DNA of 64,000 bases from Pantoea sp. A4 (GCF_000295955.2 NZ_ALXE01000027.1:124001-188000), one strand, 5' to 3'. Shown: positions 1-12,263, counted from the stretch's first letter. The notes: a model not told the origin generated them from the sequence alone. Made by a program: numbers and translations.

Positions 1-575
1 TGTGCAGCGATACGATCCACTTGCTGTAGCAGTTGTGGCGTGAGCGGGCTGGGAACATCATCAATGTTCATTTTACCGGCGGGAACAAATTTACTCAGCG
101 CGGTGCGGTCATACGGCGTATTTTCTTCACGCTCAATCAGAATAATACGGCCGCTGAAACCTTCATGGCGCAAGGTCCAGACAGCGGCACAGCCTGCGGC
201 TCCTGCACCAATCACAACCCATACCGGCGCGTGACCCGCCTGAGCGGTAAAACTGGCAGGAGACATCGCTTTGGGAGTGATGCGTACCTTGCCATTTTCA
301 ATGCGCAGCGGGTATTGTTTGAGATCGGCTAGCGCCAGAGGCTCGCACAGTTTTCCATCAGAGAGCTGAAATACCGCTTTGTGCCACGGGCAAACCAGCT
401 TGTCACCACACACTGCACCCTGCTCAAGCGGTGCACCGGCATGGGGGCATGTCGCCTGGAAGGCTTTCACCCTGTCACCGGTGCGCAGTAGCACCATCTC
501 CGTTTCACCCACCGTAACTTTGGTGAGTTTACGTTCAGGAAGATCGCTGAGGTCGATAGCATATTGTTCGTGCAC
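1..575 (-). CDS. Rieske/FAD-dependent NAD(P)H oxidoreductase, N-terminal part (runs off window)
   Basis: Translating the minus strand from a GTG at 573-575, preceded by an AAGGAG ribosome site, gives an open frame to the window edge (191 codons). Residues 1-100 are a Rieske domain with the [2Fe-2S] ligands C43-x-H45 and C62-x2-H65 (CPH ... CPWHKAVF). A dinucleotide-binding fold follows, with GAGAAG at 123-128 and a YDRTALSK stretch typical of pyridine-nucleotide-disulphide oxidoreductases. This order matches AIF-like (AIFM3-type) ferredoxin reductases fused to a Rieske ferredoxin, which pass electrons from NAD(P)H through FAD and the cluster to an unknown acceptor. Substrate and C-terminus are not visible. 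Confidence 0.85.
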   Translation of the reverse strand, partial: MHEQYAIDLSDLPERKLTKVTVGETEMVLLRTGDRVKAFQATCPHAGAPLEQGAVCGDKLVCPWHKAVFQLSDGKLCEPLALADLKQYPLRIENGKVRITPKAMSPASFTAQAGHAPVWVVIGAGAAGCAAVWTLRHEGFSGRIILIEREENTPYDRTALSKFVPAGKMNIDDVPSPLTPQLLQQVDRIAA

Positions 576-902
576 TATAGGCTCCTTAGGTTGTCAGTAG
601 TGAATGACAGCATCGGGCTTAGTCGAGCAATAAAAACCTTACAATGTGTAAGCCTGGCAAAGGTCGCCACAAAAATTCACCCTAAATGCGACAAATTTAC
701 TAATCAGTTGTTCTGCTTAAATTTTAATGCAAATTGCTCTATTGCAGGATGTGTCAGTTAATCCGAGGGAAGGACAATAAGGTGAGTTTTAGTCGGTGAG
801 AGTGTTCCAGAACTTTAGGCTCGCGCTACGTTTAATAAAGAATGAATAAATGAGAATAATATCGAGAACCCTCCTGCAACACAGGTTGCAAGAGGGCCAT
901 AA
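576..902. other. Intergenic region, no gene seen
   Basis: This AT-rich stretch lies upstream of the Rieske gene and downstream of psiF. Short frames in it lack ribosome sites and recognisable motifs. Apart from the hairpin at 869-896 I see nothing that can be named; it should hold the Rieske gene promoter. Confidence 0.6.
869..896 (-). terminator. Hairpin terminator after psiF
   Basis: CCCTC-c-TGCAAC pairs with GTTGCA-a-GAGGG around an ACAG loop, directly downstream of the psiF stop. The U-tract on the minus strand is poor (TTCTCGATATT), so termination may be weak. Confidence 0.55.
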
Positions 903-1202
903 TTAACTTTTTTTCAGGCAAGTGCTCATAAAGGTTTTACGTTCATCCCCTTTAAGCCCTTTTGTACTGGCATCACTGTTACAGGTTTTCATTTTCATTT
1001 GCTGTGGCGTCATGCCAGACATTTTACTGTCTTTCTTGAGGCAGTTGCTCATGAAACTTTTACGTGCATCACCGCTCAGATTTTGCGTCTTCGCGTTTTG
1101 GTTGCACATGGTCATTTTTTCCTGTTGCGCGGTTTTTTCTGCAGCATAAGCGCCGCTGCTCAGGCACACACCCGCCAGAGCCATTACCAGTAACCATTTC
1201 AT
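903..1202 (-). CDS. psiF: PsiF family phosphate-starvation-inducible protein
   Basis: The 99-residue protein has a signal peptide ending SGAYA|A and two PsiF repeats. Each repeat is a Met/Lys-rich segment with the pattern M-x-C-N ... GD-x-RK-x-FM-S-x-CLKK, at about residues 30-57 and 70-98, so four cysteines lie in matching positions. In E. coli psiF follows phoA; its biochemical function is unknown. Here iraP lies immediately upstream and phoA is absent. No Pho box is visible in the 97 bp before the start. The protein is predicted to be periplasmic. Confidence 0.85.
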   Translation of the reverse strand: MKWLLVMALAGVCLSSGAYAAEKTAQQEKMTMCNQNAKTQNLSGDARKSFMSNCLKKDSKMSGMTPQQMKMKTCNSDASTKGLKGDERKTFMSTCLKKS

Positions 1203-1299
1203 TGTTTTTCTCCGAGTGGACTGTCGTCGCCATAAGTTTGGCAGGAAAAAAACGAAGTGCGCATATTTATATGCAAATTATGCAGATCGAATTAAATGG

Positions 1300-1554
1300 T
1301 TATACGCGAGGATGATTTAATAACTTATTAATATAGCCGTATAAAACTTGTGCGTCGTCATGGCTGGCATCCATGCTCGCTTTTTGCATGGCAGATTCAA
1401 TGCCTGCGGCAATTTCATTTTGTTGAGTGGGTTCCAGTTTACGCAGTATTGCCGTGACGACAATTTCCAGCGCTTCAACCTGGGCGAGTAATTCTTTCGA
1501 TTCTTCTTCTTTTTCAGCTAGCTTAACCAGCAGCTCGGCAATCAGATGCTTCAT
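1300..1554 (-). CDS. iraP: Anti-adaptor protein IraP (stabilises sigma-S)
   Basis: IraP binds the adaptor RssB so that RpoS is not delivered to ClpXP. The 84-residue reading from ATG at 1554 (AGGATAATGGC ribosome site) has the IraP signature: an N-terminal MKHLIAELLVKLAEKEEESK heptad-rich coiled coil followed by QVEALEIVVTAILR, and a C-terminal YINKLLNHPR. The length fits the family (about 86 aa). A longer frame exists upstream but lacks a ribosome site. In E. coli the order is iraP-phoA-psiF; phoA is missing here. Together with crl (44.6 kb) this is one of two sigma-S support genes in the window. Confidence 0.9.
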   Translation of the reverse strand: MKHLIAELLVKLAEKEEESKELLAQVEALEIVVTAILRKLEPTQQNEIAAGIESAMQKASMDASHDDAQVLYGYINKLLNHPRV

Positions 1555-1742
1555 GCCATTATCCTGGCAGTGAGAAAAGCAGAAGTTAGCATTGCGAGAC
1601 ATAAAAAAACAGCGATTTCTTACGCTAAAGGTGCGGTAATTAGCGTTTTGGAGAGAAGTTTACTTCTTTTTATTCAGCGAAACGTTTTACTGACATTTTT
1701 TGACGAGAGCAAAACGTTTCGCGGATAAGAATAAATATCTAA

Positions 1743-1895
1743 TTAGCGTGGACCGCCGCCACCGTGCCAGCCGCCGCCACCCCAGCCGCCACCGCCCCAA
1801 CCGCCACCACCACCACCACCAGGAGGAGGAAAGAGGCACCCGCTCAGGGCAGTAACTAACGCAACTACAGCAGCCAGTTTTACGATTCGTACCAT
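1743..1895 (-). CDS. Small glycine-rich lipoprotein
   Basis: This 50-residue protein starts at ATG 1895. Residues 1-20 form a lipoprotein signal peptide ending in a lipobox (ALSG-C20). The mature part is almost wholly Pro/Gly/Trp: FPPP, seven glycines, then three GGGGW-type repeats and a terminal GGGGPR. The longer upstream frame is not supported by a ribosome site. I do not recognise a named family; the function is unknown. It is predicted to be anchored to the outer membrane by lipid. Confidence 0.65.
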   Translation of the reverse strand: MVRIVKLAAVVALVTALSGCLFPPPGGGGGGGWGGGGWGGGGWHGGGGPR

Positions 1896-2076
1896 AATAA
1901 CCTCAGGGTAAAGAAAACAGGCTGAGTGTATGAGTGGCGGTGTCACTCCACAATACAGAATTTTCTGCAAGCCGCCGCTATTCACCGCCAGGGGTGAATA
2001 TTTTCGATATTCATACAGTTAACTGGCAAAAAACCCCCAATTATCAGATTAATGCTTAGCCGGGTGTAGCAGGCTT

Positions 2077-2151
2077 CCCCTCACCCCAGTCCCTCAACCC
2101 AGTCCAGGTTTAAGGGTTCAGTTCATTTCAGGGAGAGGGTCAGGGTGAGGG
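2077..2151. repeat. Intergenic palindrome of the CCCTCACCC / GGGTGAGGG type
   Basis: The left arm CCCTCACCCCAGTCCCTC (from 2078) and the right arm GAGAGGGTCAGGGTGAGGG (2133-2151) are near-perfect inverted repeats about 37 bases apart. Interspersed repeats of this composition are common between genes in gamma-proteobacteria. It could form a long transcript hairpin. Confidence 0.6.
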
Positions 2152-2321
2152 TAGAGTCGGTGAGTTGTGCAGCCACAAGCCGCACGGACGATGTTCCGCA
2201 CCACACTCACATGAAGGCGGGGATGGTGGGGAGTAGAGTAAAGCTTCCGCCGCAGGGATGCAGCGGCAGAGCCTCCAGGGAGGATTAACGGCGTCTTTAC
2301 GGCACTCCCCGCCATCTGCGA

Positions 2322-2529
2322 CTGAAACGCACGGATATCAACTGCACCGCGCCAAGCTGAAACGCACGGATATCCACCGCACCGCGCCAAGCTGAAACGC
2401 ACGAACACTACCCGCACCACACCCACTGAAACGCACGGACACCCACCGCACCAAACCAACTGAAACGCACGAACACCGGACGCACTGTGCCAACCTGAAA
2501 CATAAGAACGCCAACCGCACCACACCCAA
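2322..2529. repeat. Six imperfect 34-35 bp tandem repeats upstream of lacZ
   Basis: Units begin at 2322, 2357, 2392, 2426, 2460 and 2495. Each opens with CTGAAACGCACG (the last is degenerate), continues with a variable gAcAcC-type stretch, and ends ACCGCACC-n-n-n-CCAA. The remainder of each unit is also similar, so this is a degenerate direct tandem array rather than repeats plus unique spacers. On the minus strand it produces a meaningless VRAFQ / CVS peptide frame. It ends about 40 bp before the lacZ promoter region. Confidence 0.85.
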
Positions 2530-2567
2530 GCCAGACAAAAATATCTCCAAAATGCGTGGTCCATCGC

Positions 2568-2591
2568 TTTACTCCTGAACGCATCTCACGC

Positions 2592-2596
<5 letters not shown>
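2568..2596 (+). promoter_or_regulatory. Possible lacZ promoter
   Basis: TTTACT (2568-2573), 17 bp, then CAATGT (2591-2596) is the best sigma-70 pair before lacZ. The -10 is weak and overlaps the operator, much as in the E. coli lac promoter. No clear CRP site is seen. Confidence 0.35.
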
Positions 2597-6930
<4,334 letters not shown>

Positions 6931-7315
6931 GAGGGTAGACAGCTAATCAGCAGGAGAAAAACGCAGTCTAGCAGCCCACTGACGTGGCTGAGCGGCAAAA
7001 CATGGCACAAAATGTAAAACGCATTTTTTTGCTGTTACGCTTCCCTTCAGCTTTGGCATCTGCGGCAAAGCGGCCATTTCCCCTGCAATTATGTGGTTTC
7101 GAACCTTTTCTTCGTATCGCTCTGTCACAATGATGTCAACAGGATGAAAAAAGATGACCAAACGTTACTGACAATTCTGATGCGCCCAACTATGTTTAAA
7201 AAACCAACAGCCCTGCTGGTATTCTCCGGCGTCCTGCCGGAGACAACATGAACATGACGGCGTAACCCGCGGCGATTCTGGCCTGCGGCGAACTGCATTT
7301 TTGCCGAGGTGAAAC
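6931..7315. other. Divergent intergenic region between mdtG and the AriR-like gene
   Basis: This gap holds both upstream regions. Short minus-strand frames in it have no ribosome site. The only structured element seen is the hairpin at 7223-7243 in the leader of the plus-strand gene, followed by a five-codon frame (7249-7266). Confidence 0.5.
7223..7243 (+). promoter_or_regulatory. Perfect hairpin in the 5' leader of the AriR-like gene
   Basis: TCTCCGGC-gtcct-GCCGGAGA forms an 8-bp perfect stem with a 5-nt loop, without a U-run, 70 bp before the start codon. It could be an mRNA stability or regulatory structure; no family is recognised. Confidence 0.4.
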
Positions 7316-7564
7316 ATGAGAATGCAACCTGAAAGTGCCAGCCGTGCCATCACTGACTACTTCAACAGCCCGACATGGAACGCTCCCCAGGAAACGGATG
7401 TGCTCGCGACGGTGCTGAGCGAACTGATGCGCGAAGGGCAACCGGTGAGCAGCAAAGAACTGCTTATCCGCCTGATTAACAAGCTCGAACAGGAAGGTGA
7501 TCAGCAACAACTGGAAAATTATCGTCGCCTGTTAACGCAACTGATGGAAAACTCGCTGCTGTAA
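7316..7564 (+). CDS. YmgB/AriR-family small regulatory protein
   Basis: The 82-residue helical protein has the pattern of the YcgZ/YmgA/AriR family: ITDYFNS, then a linker, VLSELMREGQPVSSKELLIRLINKLE, and a C-terminal helix NYRRLLTQLME. E. coli AriR (88 aa) acts in biofilm control and acid resistance and dimerises through these helices. The start is set by GAGGTGAAACATG. It stands alone, with no partner gene of the ycgZ-ymgA-ariR operon nearby. The family assignment rests on pattern, so paralog identity is open. Confidence 0.65.
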   Translation: MRMQPESASRAITDYFNSPTWNAPQETDVLATVLSELMREGQPVSSKELLIRLINKLEQEGDQQQLENYRRLLTQLMENSLL

Positions 7565-7580
7565 TTCCCCCGCTACGGGC

Positions 7581-7605
7581 AAAAAAATTCCCGCCGTAGC
7601 GGGAA
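7581..7605 (-). terminator. Rho-independent terminator (minus strand)
   Basis: On the minus strand TTCCCG-ctacgg-CGGGAA is followed by seven T. It can end transcription of the I78 lipoprotein gene; a wider stem (7569-7578 with 7594-7603) may serve the plus strand. Confidence 0.75.
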
Positions 7606-7709
7606 GAAACAAGACGAGCATTGCATATGAAGAGTGACGAGGAAATCTCCGTAATACCCGGCTATCTTCTTCGTCTGACGTGACAGGCAGATGACAATGC
7701 GCGAAATTT

Positions 7710-8006
7710 TTAACCGCAGAACACCCGGTTAATGTTGTCCGCTTTATCCCCCGCGAAATTTAATCGATTCGGGAAGAAATCCATGGTTGCGGCGCTGTTC
7801 CACGGCAGGATACGCACCGGAACCTGTTTCGGGATAGAAAGTTGAGCTACGCTGTTAAGCGGTTTACCAATCTGGTGTTGATAGTGCGCGGCACCGCAAA
7901 CATCACCGGCGTCAGACAGGGTCTTGGTTGATGCCGGGTCGTGCCACTGGCACCCCGCCAGCAGTGCCATCGCGAGTACACCCCACAGCATGATACTTTT
8001 CTTCAT
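7710..8006 (-). CDS. Lipoprotein with peptidase inhibitor I78 domain
   Basis: From ATG 8006 the 98-residue protein begins with a lipoprotein signal, MALLAG-C19. It then shows the I78 inhibitor pattern: CGA-x2-YQ-x-QIGKPL near 36-50, VRILPWNSAATMDFFPNRLN near 63-84, and a terminal IN-x-VFCG whose Cys could pair with the first Cys. I78 proteins inhibit serine proteases, so a periplasmic protease-guard role is inferred. The longer upstream frame has no supported start. It is monocistronic, with a terminator 105 bp downstream. Confidence 0.8.
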   Translation of the reverse strand: MKKSIMLWGVLAMALLAGCQWHDPASTKTLSDAGDVCGAAHYQHQIGKPLNSVAQLSIPKQVPVRILPWNSAATMDFFPNRLNFAGDKADNINRVFCG

Positions 8007-8153
8007 TGTTTTATCCTCGGTGTGCAAACCTGATAATGCAGGGTGCCGGGAAAACCGCGCTACAACAACCAGATAGCTCCCAAAAAAAACGTACTCCAGC
8101 ACCGAACTTTCAGATAAATCACACGTTGTGTGCAAAGTAAGTCCAGATAAGGA

Positions 8154-8163
8154 CTACACTTAA
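8154..8163 (+). promoter_or_regulatory. Sigma-S type -10 element before the 21-aa peptide
   Basis: CTACACTTAA matches the extended sigma-S -10 consensus (CTAYACTTAA). It lies 26 bp upstream of the small ORF start, with no strong -35. Confidence 0.55.
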
Positions 8164-8189
8164 CTAAGATTTATCTGAGGAAAACATTC

Positions 8190-8255
8190 ATGGCTATCAT
8201 CATTTTTATTCTCTGCGTGGCGCTAATGACCGCTATCGCTGTAAAAGTGCGTTAA
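8190..8255 (+). CDS. 21-residue single-pass membrane peptide
   Basis: ATG at 8190 is preceded by CTGAGGAAAACATTC, a good ribosome site, and the frame encodes MAIIIFILCVALMTAIAVKVR then TAA. It is one hydrophobic helix with a positive C-terminus, a typical enteric stress-induced small membrane protein. The sigma-S type -10 just upstream supports real expression. No homologue is recognised by name; the function is unknown. Confidence 0.55.
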   Translation: MAIIIFILCVALMTAIAVKVR

Positions 8256-8427
8256 TGCCTGCTGTAGAAACAGCTTGTTACGCTCTCTACTTCAGACTTT
8301 GCCCATAAAGCAGGATTGAAGGTGCTTAAGCTACCGTTACGTTTGTTTTACGACGTTTTTTCTGCCTTTCGTCCTGTTTACGCCGTCTCTGCACACGCTC
8401 TCGACAGCTTTCTGAGGCGTTGCTACT

Positions 8428-9105
8428 ATGCGTCAATCTTCTCTGGCTGAGCCCACTATGAACACCCATTCTGACCGTATGACGCTAACGCTGTTCTATG
8501 GCGGTTGTTTCATCGTTTACTACCTGGTGACGATGCTGATTACGCTATTCCCCAACTATGGGGTACTGCGTAGTGATGGTCTGTTGGTACCAGTGCTCTG
8601 CCTGTTCGAATTTGCGGTGATTTATCCGCTATATCGCTTCTACTGCCAACGCCGCACCGATATCCCACTGGGCTATTTGCATCCGGGTCAGACGTTGTTA
8701 TTTGTCGGCGCACTGCTGGTGTTGATGGTGGCGCAAACCCAGTTCTTACAGCCAGAGGGGTGGTTGATCGCCCAAAGCCAGCAGGGCCGCAGCTCAATGT
8801 TGATGCTGCTGCTCACGGCGGTATTACTGGCTCCGGTGTTTGAAGAGGTGTTATTTCGCGGGTTTCTGCTGCAAGGGTTTCTGCTGTGGGCACCCAAAAG
8901 CCGCTTTGCCTGCACATTACTGACTTCCCTGCTGTTTGCTGCCATGCATACCCAGTATGTCCATTGGGAGACCATTGTGGCGCTGACGCTGTTTTCCATG
9001 CTGTTATGTTATGCGCGCCTACGCAGTAATAGCCTGGCACTGCCCATTTTCCTGCATACATTAAACAATCTGATCGCGATTCTGCCAGCGTGGTTATACG
9101 CCTGA
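8428..9105 (+). CDS. CPBP-family intramembrane glutamic endopeptidase
   Basis: The 225-residue protein has about six to eight membrane segments and the ABI/CPBP (Rce1-like) signatures. Motif 1 is EE-x3-R in FEEVLFRGFL near residues 142-151, motif 2 is F-x3-H in FAAMH near 175, and motif 3 is HTLNN near 210. These supply the Glu/His catalytic set of this family of membrane proteases. Substrate unknown. An in-frame ATG at 8458 (MNTHSDRM) is an alternative start; GAGG lies 10 nt before 8428. A weak hairpin at 9152-9168 follows the gene. Confidence 0.8.
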   Translation: MRQSSLAEPTMNTHSDRMTLTLFYGGCFIVYYLVTMLITLFPNYGVLRSDGLLVPVLCLFEFAVIYPLYRFYCQRRTDIPLGYLHPGQTLLFVGALLVLMVAQTQFLQPEGWLIAQSQQGRSSMLMLLLTAVLLAPVFEEVLFRGFLLQGFLLWAPKSRFACTLLTSLLFAAMHTQYVHWETIVALTLFSMLLCYARLRSNSLALPIFLHTLNNLIAILPAWLYA

Positions 9106-9194
9106 TCGGTGCCTCTGCATACATGCAACAATTTCATTAGTCTGCTATCTTGGCGGAACCGCTCCGCCTGATAATTTGTTGTGCGAAGGCCTGG

Positions 9195-9204
9195 CTATAC
9201 TAAT
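9195..9204 (+). promoter_or_regulatory. Sigma-S-like -10 before the 60-aa gene
   Basis: CTATACTAAT, preceded by TGG, resembles the sigma-S extended -10. It lies 58 bp upstream of the start at 9262. Confidence 0.4.
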
Positions 9205-9261
9205 GGCTTAAGGGAGTCGTGATCGCTGTTCGACCATCAAGGCCGTGTGAAGGAGAGCCGA

Positions 9262-9444
9262 ATGTTAATCGGATTTGTACTGTTAGTCAGCGCATGTGGT
9301 AACGATGCCTGTGATGCCTTGCCGGTGTCAGAGCGTATCTACCCCACCAAAGCACAGTGTGAGCAAATGGCCGTGCGCATTCAGAAAGTCCGCCCACATG
9401 TCGTCCTGCTGTGCGGTGAAGTACACCGCGACGAAACGCCTTGA
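9262..9444 (+). CDS. Small cysteine-containing putative exported protein
   Basis: The 60-residue protein starts at ATG 9262 behind AAGGAGAGCCGA. Residues 1-12 are a short hydrophobic stretch, and the rest holds four Cys (SACGNDACD, AQCEQM, VLLCGEV), which suggests disulphides outside the cytoplasm. I do not recognise the family; the function is unknown. Possible sigma-S type expression is inferred from the upstream -10. Confidence 0.5.
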   Translation: MLIGFVLLVSACGNDACDALPVSERIYPTKAQCEQMAVRIQKVRPHVVLLCGEVHRDETP

Positions 9445-9538
9445 GATCGAGGCCGAAGAATTGCCGTCTGAACATTGCGCATAGGGTGTTTAGCGTACAA
9501 AATATAATCTGTTTTAGACTTTAGTCGTTGTGAACCCC

Positions 9539-9775
9539 ATGAAAAAAACTCGTCCCCGTCGCCCTAATGGGCGTTGGGTCTATTACATTATGTACGAGGA
9601 TATTCTCTGGCCATGCCCGGTACGCTGGGAGTGGGAGAGTGGCTATGGCGGCTGGCTGCCATTCTATTACTCTCCGACTTTCGAGTTTCTGGTGGGTGAC
9701 CCGGAGAAGGCGCAGCGTATTGCCAAAAGCAATGTCCGCCAGCGCCGGGATCATGATGAACACGCGTATGCCTGA
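9539..9775 (+). CDS. Conserved-looking small hypothetical protein
   Basis: The frame encodes 78 residues from ATG 9539 (GTG 9530 is an alternative); neither start has a clear ribosome site. The protein has a basic N-terminus (KKTRPRRPNGRW), an aromatic middle (YYIMYEDILWP ... WEWESGYGGWLPFYYSP) and a C-terminal helix rich in Arg. The aromatic/Pro pattern looks like real coding sequence, but no family is recognised. Confidence 0.4.
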   Translation: MKKTRPRRPNGRWVYYIMYEDILWPCPVRWEWESGYGGWLPFYYSPTFEFLVGDPEKAQRIAKSNVRQRRDHDEHAYA

Positions 9776-9800
9776 TGTGCCGGTGGCACATCAGTTGCTA

Positions 9801-10226
9801 TCAGTTCAGCTTATAGTCGAGGGTAATCTCAGCGTTTAACAGTTTGGAGACTGGGCATCCCGCCTTGGCTTGCTTGATAATCTCATCAAACTTCGCACTG
9901 TCGATGCCCGGCAGCTTCACCGAGCTGGTCAATGCCACTTTGGTGATCGTAAATCCCTCACCGTCTTTATCCAGTGAAACGTCCGCCGTGGTATCAATGC
10001 TTTCTGCCTTATGGCCCGCGTTGCCCAGCATCAATGAGAGCGCCATTGAGAAACAGGCCGCATGTGCTGCACCAATCAGCTCTTCCGGGTTGGTCCCTTT
10101 TTGTCCCTCAAAGCGGGTATTAAAGCCATAGGGCTGTTGATTAAGAACGCCGCTTTCCGTGCTGACGGTCCCTTTGCCTTTAATATCGCCTTCCCAGTGC
10201 GCTGAGCCTTTCTTATGAATAGACAT
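9801..10226 (-). CDS. osmC: Osmotically inducible peroxiredoxin OsmC
   Basis: OsmC reduces organic hydroperoxides in the cytoplasm and is a sigma-S stress protein in E. coli. The 141 residues follow E. coli OsmC closely. The peroxidatic Cys58 lies in the helix GAAHAACFSMALS and the resolving Cys124 in AGCPVSKLLN. The start is fixed by AGGAGG 6 nt before ATG. It lies 57 bp downstream of lldD in the same direction but has its own sigma-S type promoter. Confidence 0.97.
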   Translation of the reverse strand: MSIHKKGSAHWEGDIKGKGTVSTESGVLNQQPYGFNTRFEGQKGTNPEELIGAAHAACFSMALSLMLGNAGHKAESIDTTADVSLDKDGEGFTITKVALTSSVKLPGIDSAKFDEIIKQAKAGCPVSKLLNAEITLDYKLN

Positions 10227-10252
10227 CTTGTTCCTCCTGTTGGTAAGAGAGA

Positions 10253-10262
10253 ATAAGTATAG
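10253..10262 (-). promoter_or_regulatory. Sigma-S type -10 of osmC
   Basis: On the minus strand GGCTATACTTAT matches the sigma-S extended -10. It lies 27 bp before the osmC start, between lldD and osmC. Confidence 0.65.
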
Positions 10263-10283
10263 CCAGGGAAGGCAAATGTGCGG

Positions 10284-11471
10284 TTAGCACACCGACAGTG
10301 GCCGCACAGCGCGAGTCCGTTGCTGTAACTCAGCATCGGCCTGCACCAGCGAATCCTGGCTGATCTCTGCGATACTCTTCGCGCCGGTGAGCGTCATAGC
10401 GACTTTCATCTCTTTCTCAATCAGCGACAGCAGGTTTTCCACCCCGCGCTGGCCATGTGTCGCTAACGCATACAGGAAAGCCCGGCCCAGCAATACCGTA
10501 TCTGCACCCAGCGCAATCATGCGCACCACATCCAGTCCGTTACGGATACCGCTGTCAGCCAGAATCGCAATATCCCCTTTCACGGCATCGGCAATCGCAG
10601 GGAGCGCACGGGCCGTGGATAAAACCCCATCCAACTGACGTCCACCGTGATTGGAAACGACAATCCCATCGGCACCAAACCGTACCGCATCACGCGCATC
10701 TTCCGGGTCCAGAATGCCTTTGATGATCATCGGGCCATCCCAGAATTCGCGAATCCACTCCAGATCTTGCCAGGAGATAGAGGGATCGAAATTGTTCGCC
10801 AGCCAGCCAATGTAATCTTCGAGGCCCGTGGGTTTCCCTAAATAGGCGGAGATGTTACCTAAGTCGTGTGGTCGGCCATGCAGTCCCACATCCCATGCCC
10901 ATTGCGGGTGCGTCACCGATTGTGCGTAACGGCGCAGGGCAGCGTAAGGGCCACTCATGCCAGAGTGCGCATCACGGTAGCGCGCGCCGGGCGTTGGCAT
11001 ATCCACGGTAAAGACCAACGTTGAACAACCAGCGGCCTTTGCCCGCTCCAGCGCATTACGCATGAATCCCCGGTCACGCAGCACGTAGAGCTGGAACCAC
11101 ATCGGGCGATTAATTTGCGGAGCGACCTCTTCTATCGGACAGACTGAAACCGTCGAAAGCGTAAAAGGGATCCCTTTCAACGCCGCCGCCCGCGCCGCCT
11201 GCACTTCCCCACGTCGGGCATACATGCCGCATAAACCGACCGGTGCCAGCGCCACCGGCATCGCCAGCGTTTCATTAAACAAACGGGTTTCCAGGCTGAG
11301 ATCGGCCATGTTTTTTAGCACTCGCTGGCGCAGCGCGACATCAGAGAGATCGGCCACATTGCGCCGCAGGGTGTGCTCGCTGTAAGCCCCACCGTCAAGG
11401 TAGTGAAACAGGAACGGGGGCAGAATACGTTGTGCAGCAGCGCGATAGTCACTGGCGGCAGAAATAATCAT
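10284..11471 (-). CDS. lldD: L-lactate dehydrogenase (FMN, quinone-linked)
   Basis: LldD oxidises L-lactate to pyruvate at the inner membrane and feeds electrons to the quinone pool. The 395-residue reading from ATG 11471 (AAGGAAACCTAAAATG) is nearly identical in motif to E. coli Lld[21 protein letters not shown], the FMN site [16 protein letters not shown], the active-site His in [12 protein letters not shown], and [16 protein letters not shown]. The earlier in-frame start lies inside lldR and is rejected. It forms an operon with lldR (16-bp gap). The permease gene lldP, first in the E. coli operon, is not present. Confidence 0.96.
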   Translation of the reverse strand: MIISAASDYRAAAQRILPPFLFHYLDGGAYSEHTLRRNVADLSDVALRQRVLKNMADLSLETRLFNETLAMPVALAPVGLCGMYARRGEVQAARAAALKGIPFTLSTVSVCPIEEVAPQINRPMWFQLYVLRDRGFMRNALERAKAAGCSTLVFTVDMPTPGARYRDAHSGMSGPYAALRRYAQSVTHPQWAWDVGLHGRPHDLGNISAYLGKPTGLEDYIGWLANNFDPSISWQDLEWIREFWDGPMIIKGILDPEDARDAVRFGADGIVVSNHGGRQLDGVLSTARALPAIADAVKGDIAILADSGIRNGLDVVRMIALGADTVLLGRAFLYALATHGQRGVENLLSLIEKEMKVAMTLTGAKSIAEISQDSLVQADAELQQRTRAVRPLSVC

Positions 11472-11487
11472 TTTAGGTTTCCTTGTA

Positions 11488-12258
11488 TCAAAGCGGTTCA
11501 ACGCCAGGCAAACGGGTGATGCGTGCCAGACGGGCCTCATCCTCCTGTTGTCCCTTCAGCGTAGAGTGAACAAAACTGAGGTGTGCCGTCGCGGCCTGGC
11601 GGGCACTTTCTGGCTCACCCGCGAGGATCGCGGCCAGCAACGTCTGATGCTGTTCAGTGAGTTGAGCAAAGACTTTGGGGTGCAGATACATATGCTCCCG
11701 GCTTTGCTGTACCGAGGAGTGCAGCAGCGTAAAGAACCCCCGCATCGTTTGTAACAGCACCAGGTTATGCGACGCCTCGGCAATCGCGAGGTGAAAGCGC
11801 ACATCGGCCTGCGCCGCGAGCTGCGGGTCATCGTGCTGCTGGATTTTCAGCGTGGCATCAAATGCCAACTGCAATCGCTCTTTATCCGCCGCCGTGGCGC
11901 GCAGTGCGGCATACCAGGCCGTTCCTCCCTCAATGGCATAGCGCGCTTCCAATACATCAAAGCCATAGTCGGGGTCCTGCGCCAGCAGGGGGCGAATGGG
12001 CGCAACGATTTGTTGTTCGCTCCAGCTTGCCAGAGGCTGGCAAAGCCAGGTCCCTCCGCCGCGTCGGCTGGTCAGTAAGCCGCTGCTAATGAGCTGTTGC
12101 AGCGCCTCGCGCAGAGAAGAACGCGATACGCCTAACTGCGCCGCCAGCTGGCGTTCAGCCGGTAGCCGCATGCCAGGTTCAAGCGCTTGTTGCTCAATCC
12201 AGCGCTGTAGCCGTTCAACCAGATTCAGCGGCACAACCACCGTAGGGGGATAAGACAT
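11488..12258 (-). CDS. lldR: L-lactate-responsive GntR/FadR regulator LldR
   Basis: The 256-residue protein has an N-terminal winged helix-turn-helix ([20 protein letters not shown], then [12 protein letters not shown] and RRGGGTW) and a C-terminal FadR-type FCD ligand domain with the metal-binding Asp/His pattern ([13 protein letters not shown]). It reads as LldR of E. coli, which represses or activates lactate genes according to L-lactate. The ATG at 12258 is preferred to an upstream TTG. Its own operator covers the ribosome-site region, and a second lies 123 bp upstream. Confidence 0.92.
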   Translation of the reverse strand: MSYPPTVVVPLNLVERLQRWIEQQALEPGMRLPAERQLAAQLGVSRSSLREALQQLISSGLLTSRRGGGTWLCQPLASWSEQQIVAPIRPLLAQDPDYGFDVLEARYAIEGGTAWYAALRATAADKERLQLAFDATLKIQQHDDPQLAAQADVRFHLAIAEASHNLVLLQTMRGFFTLLHSSVQQSREHMYLHPKVFAQLTEQHQTLLAAILAGEPESARQAATAHLSFVHSTLKGQQEDEARLARITRLPGVEPL

Positions 12259-12263
12259 AAAAA

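Noticed and set aside
2322..2529. CRISPR-like array
   Set aside because: Only a 12-bp core is strongly conserved, and the parts between cores are also similar to each other, so there are no unique spacers; no cas genes are present. It is a degenerate tandem repeat.
2118..2564. 148-codon minus-strand frame with VRAFQ repeats
   Set aside because: It is produced by the tandem repeats and palindrome, has a low-complexity Cys/Trp/Val composition and no ribosome site; a real promoter/operator region lies inside it.
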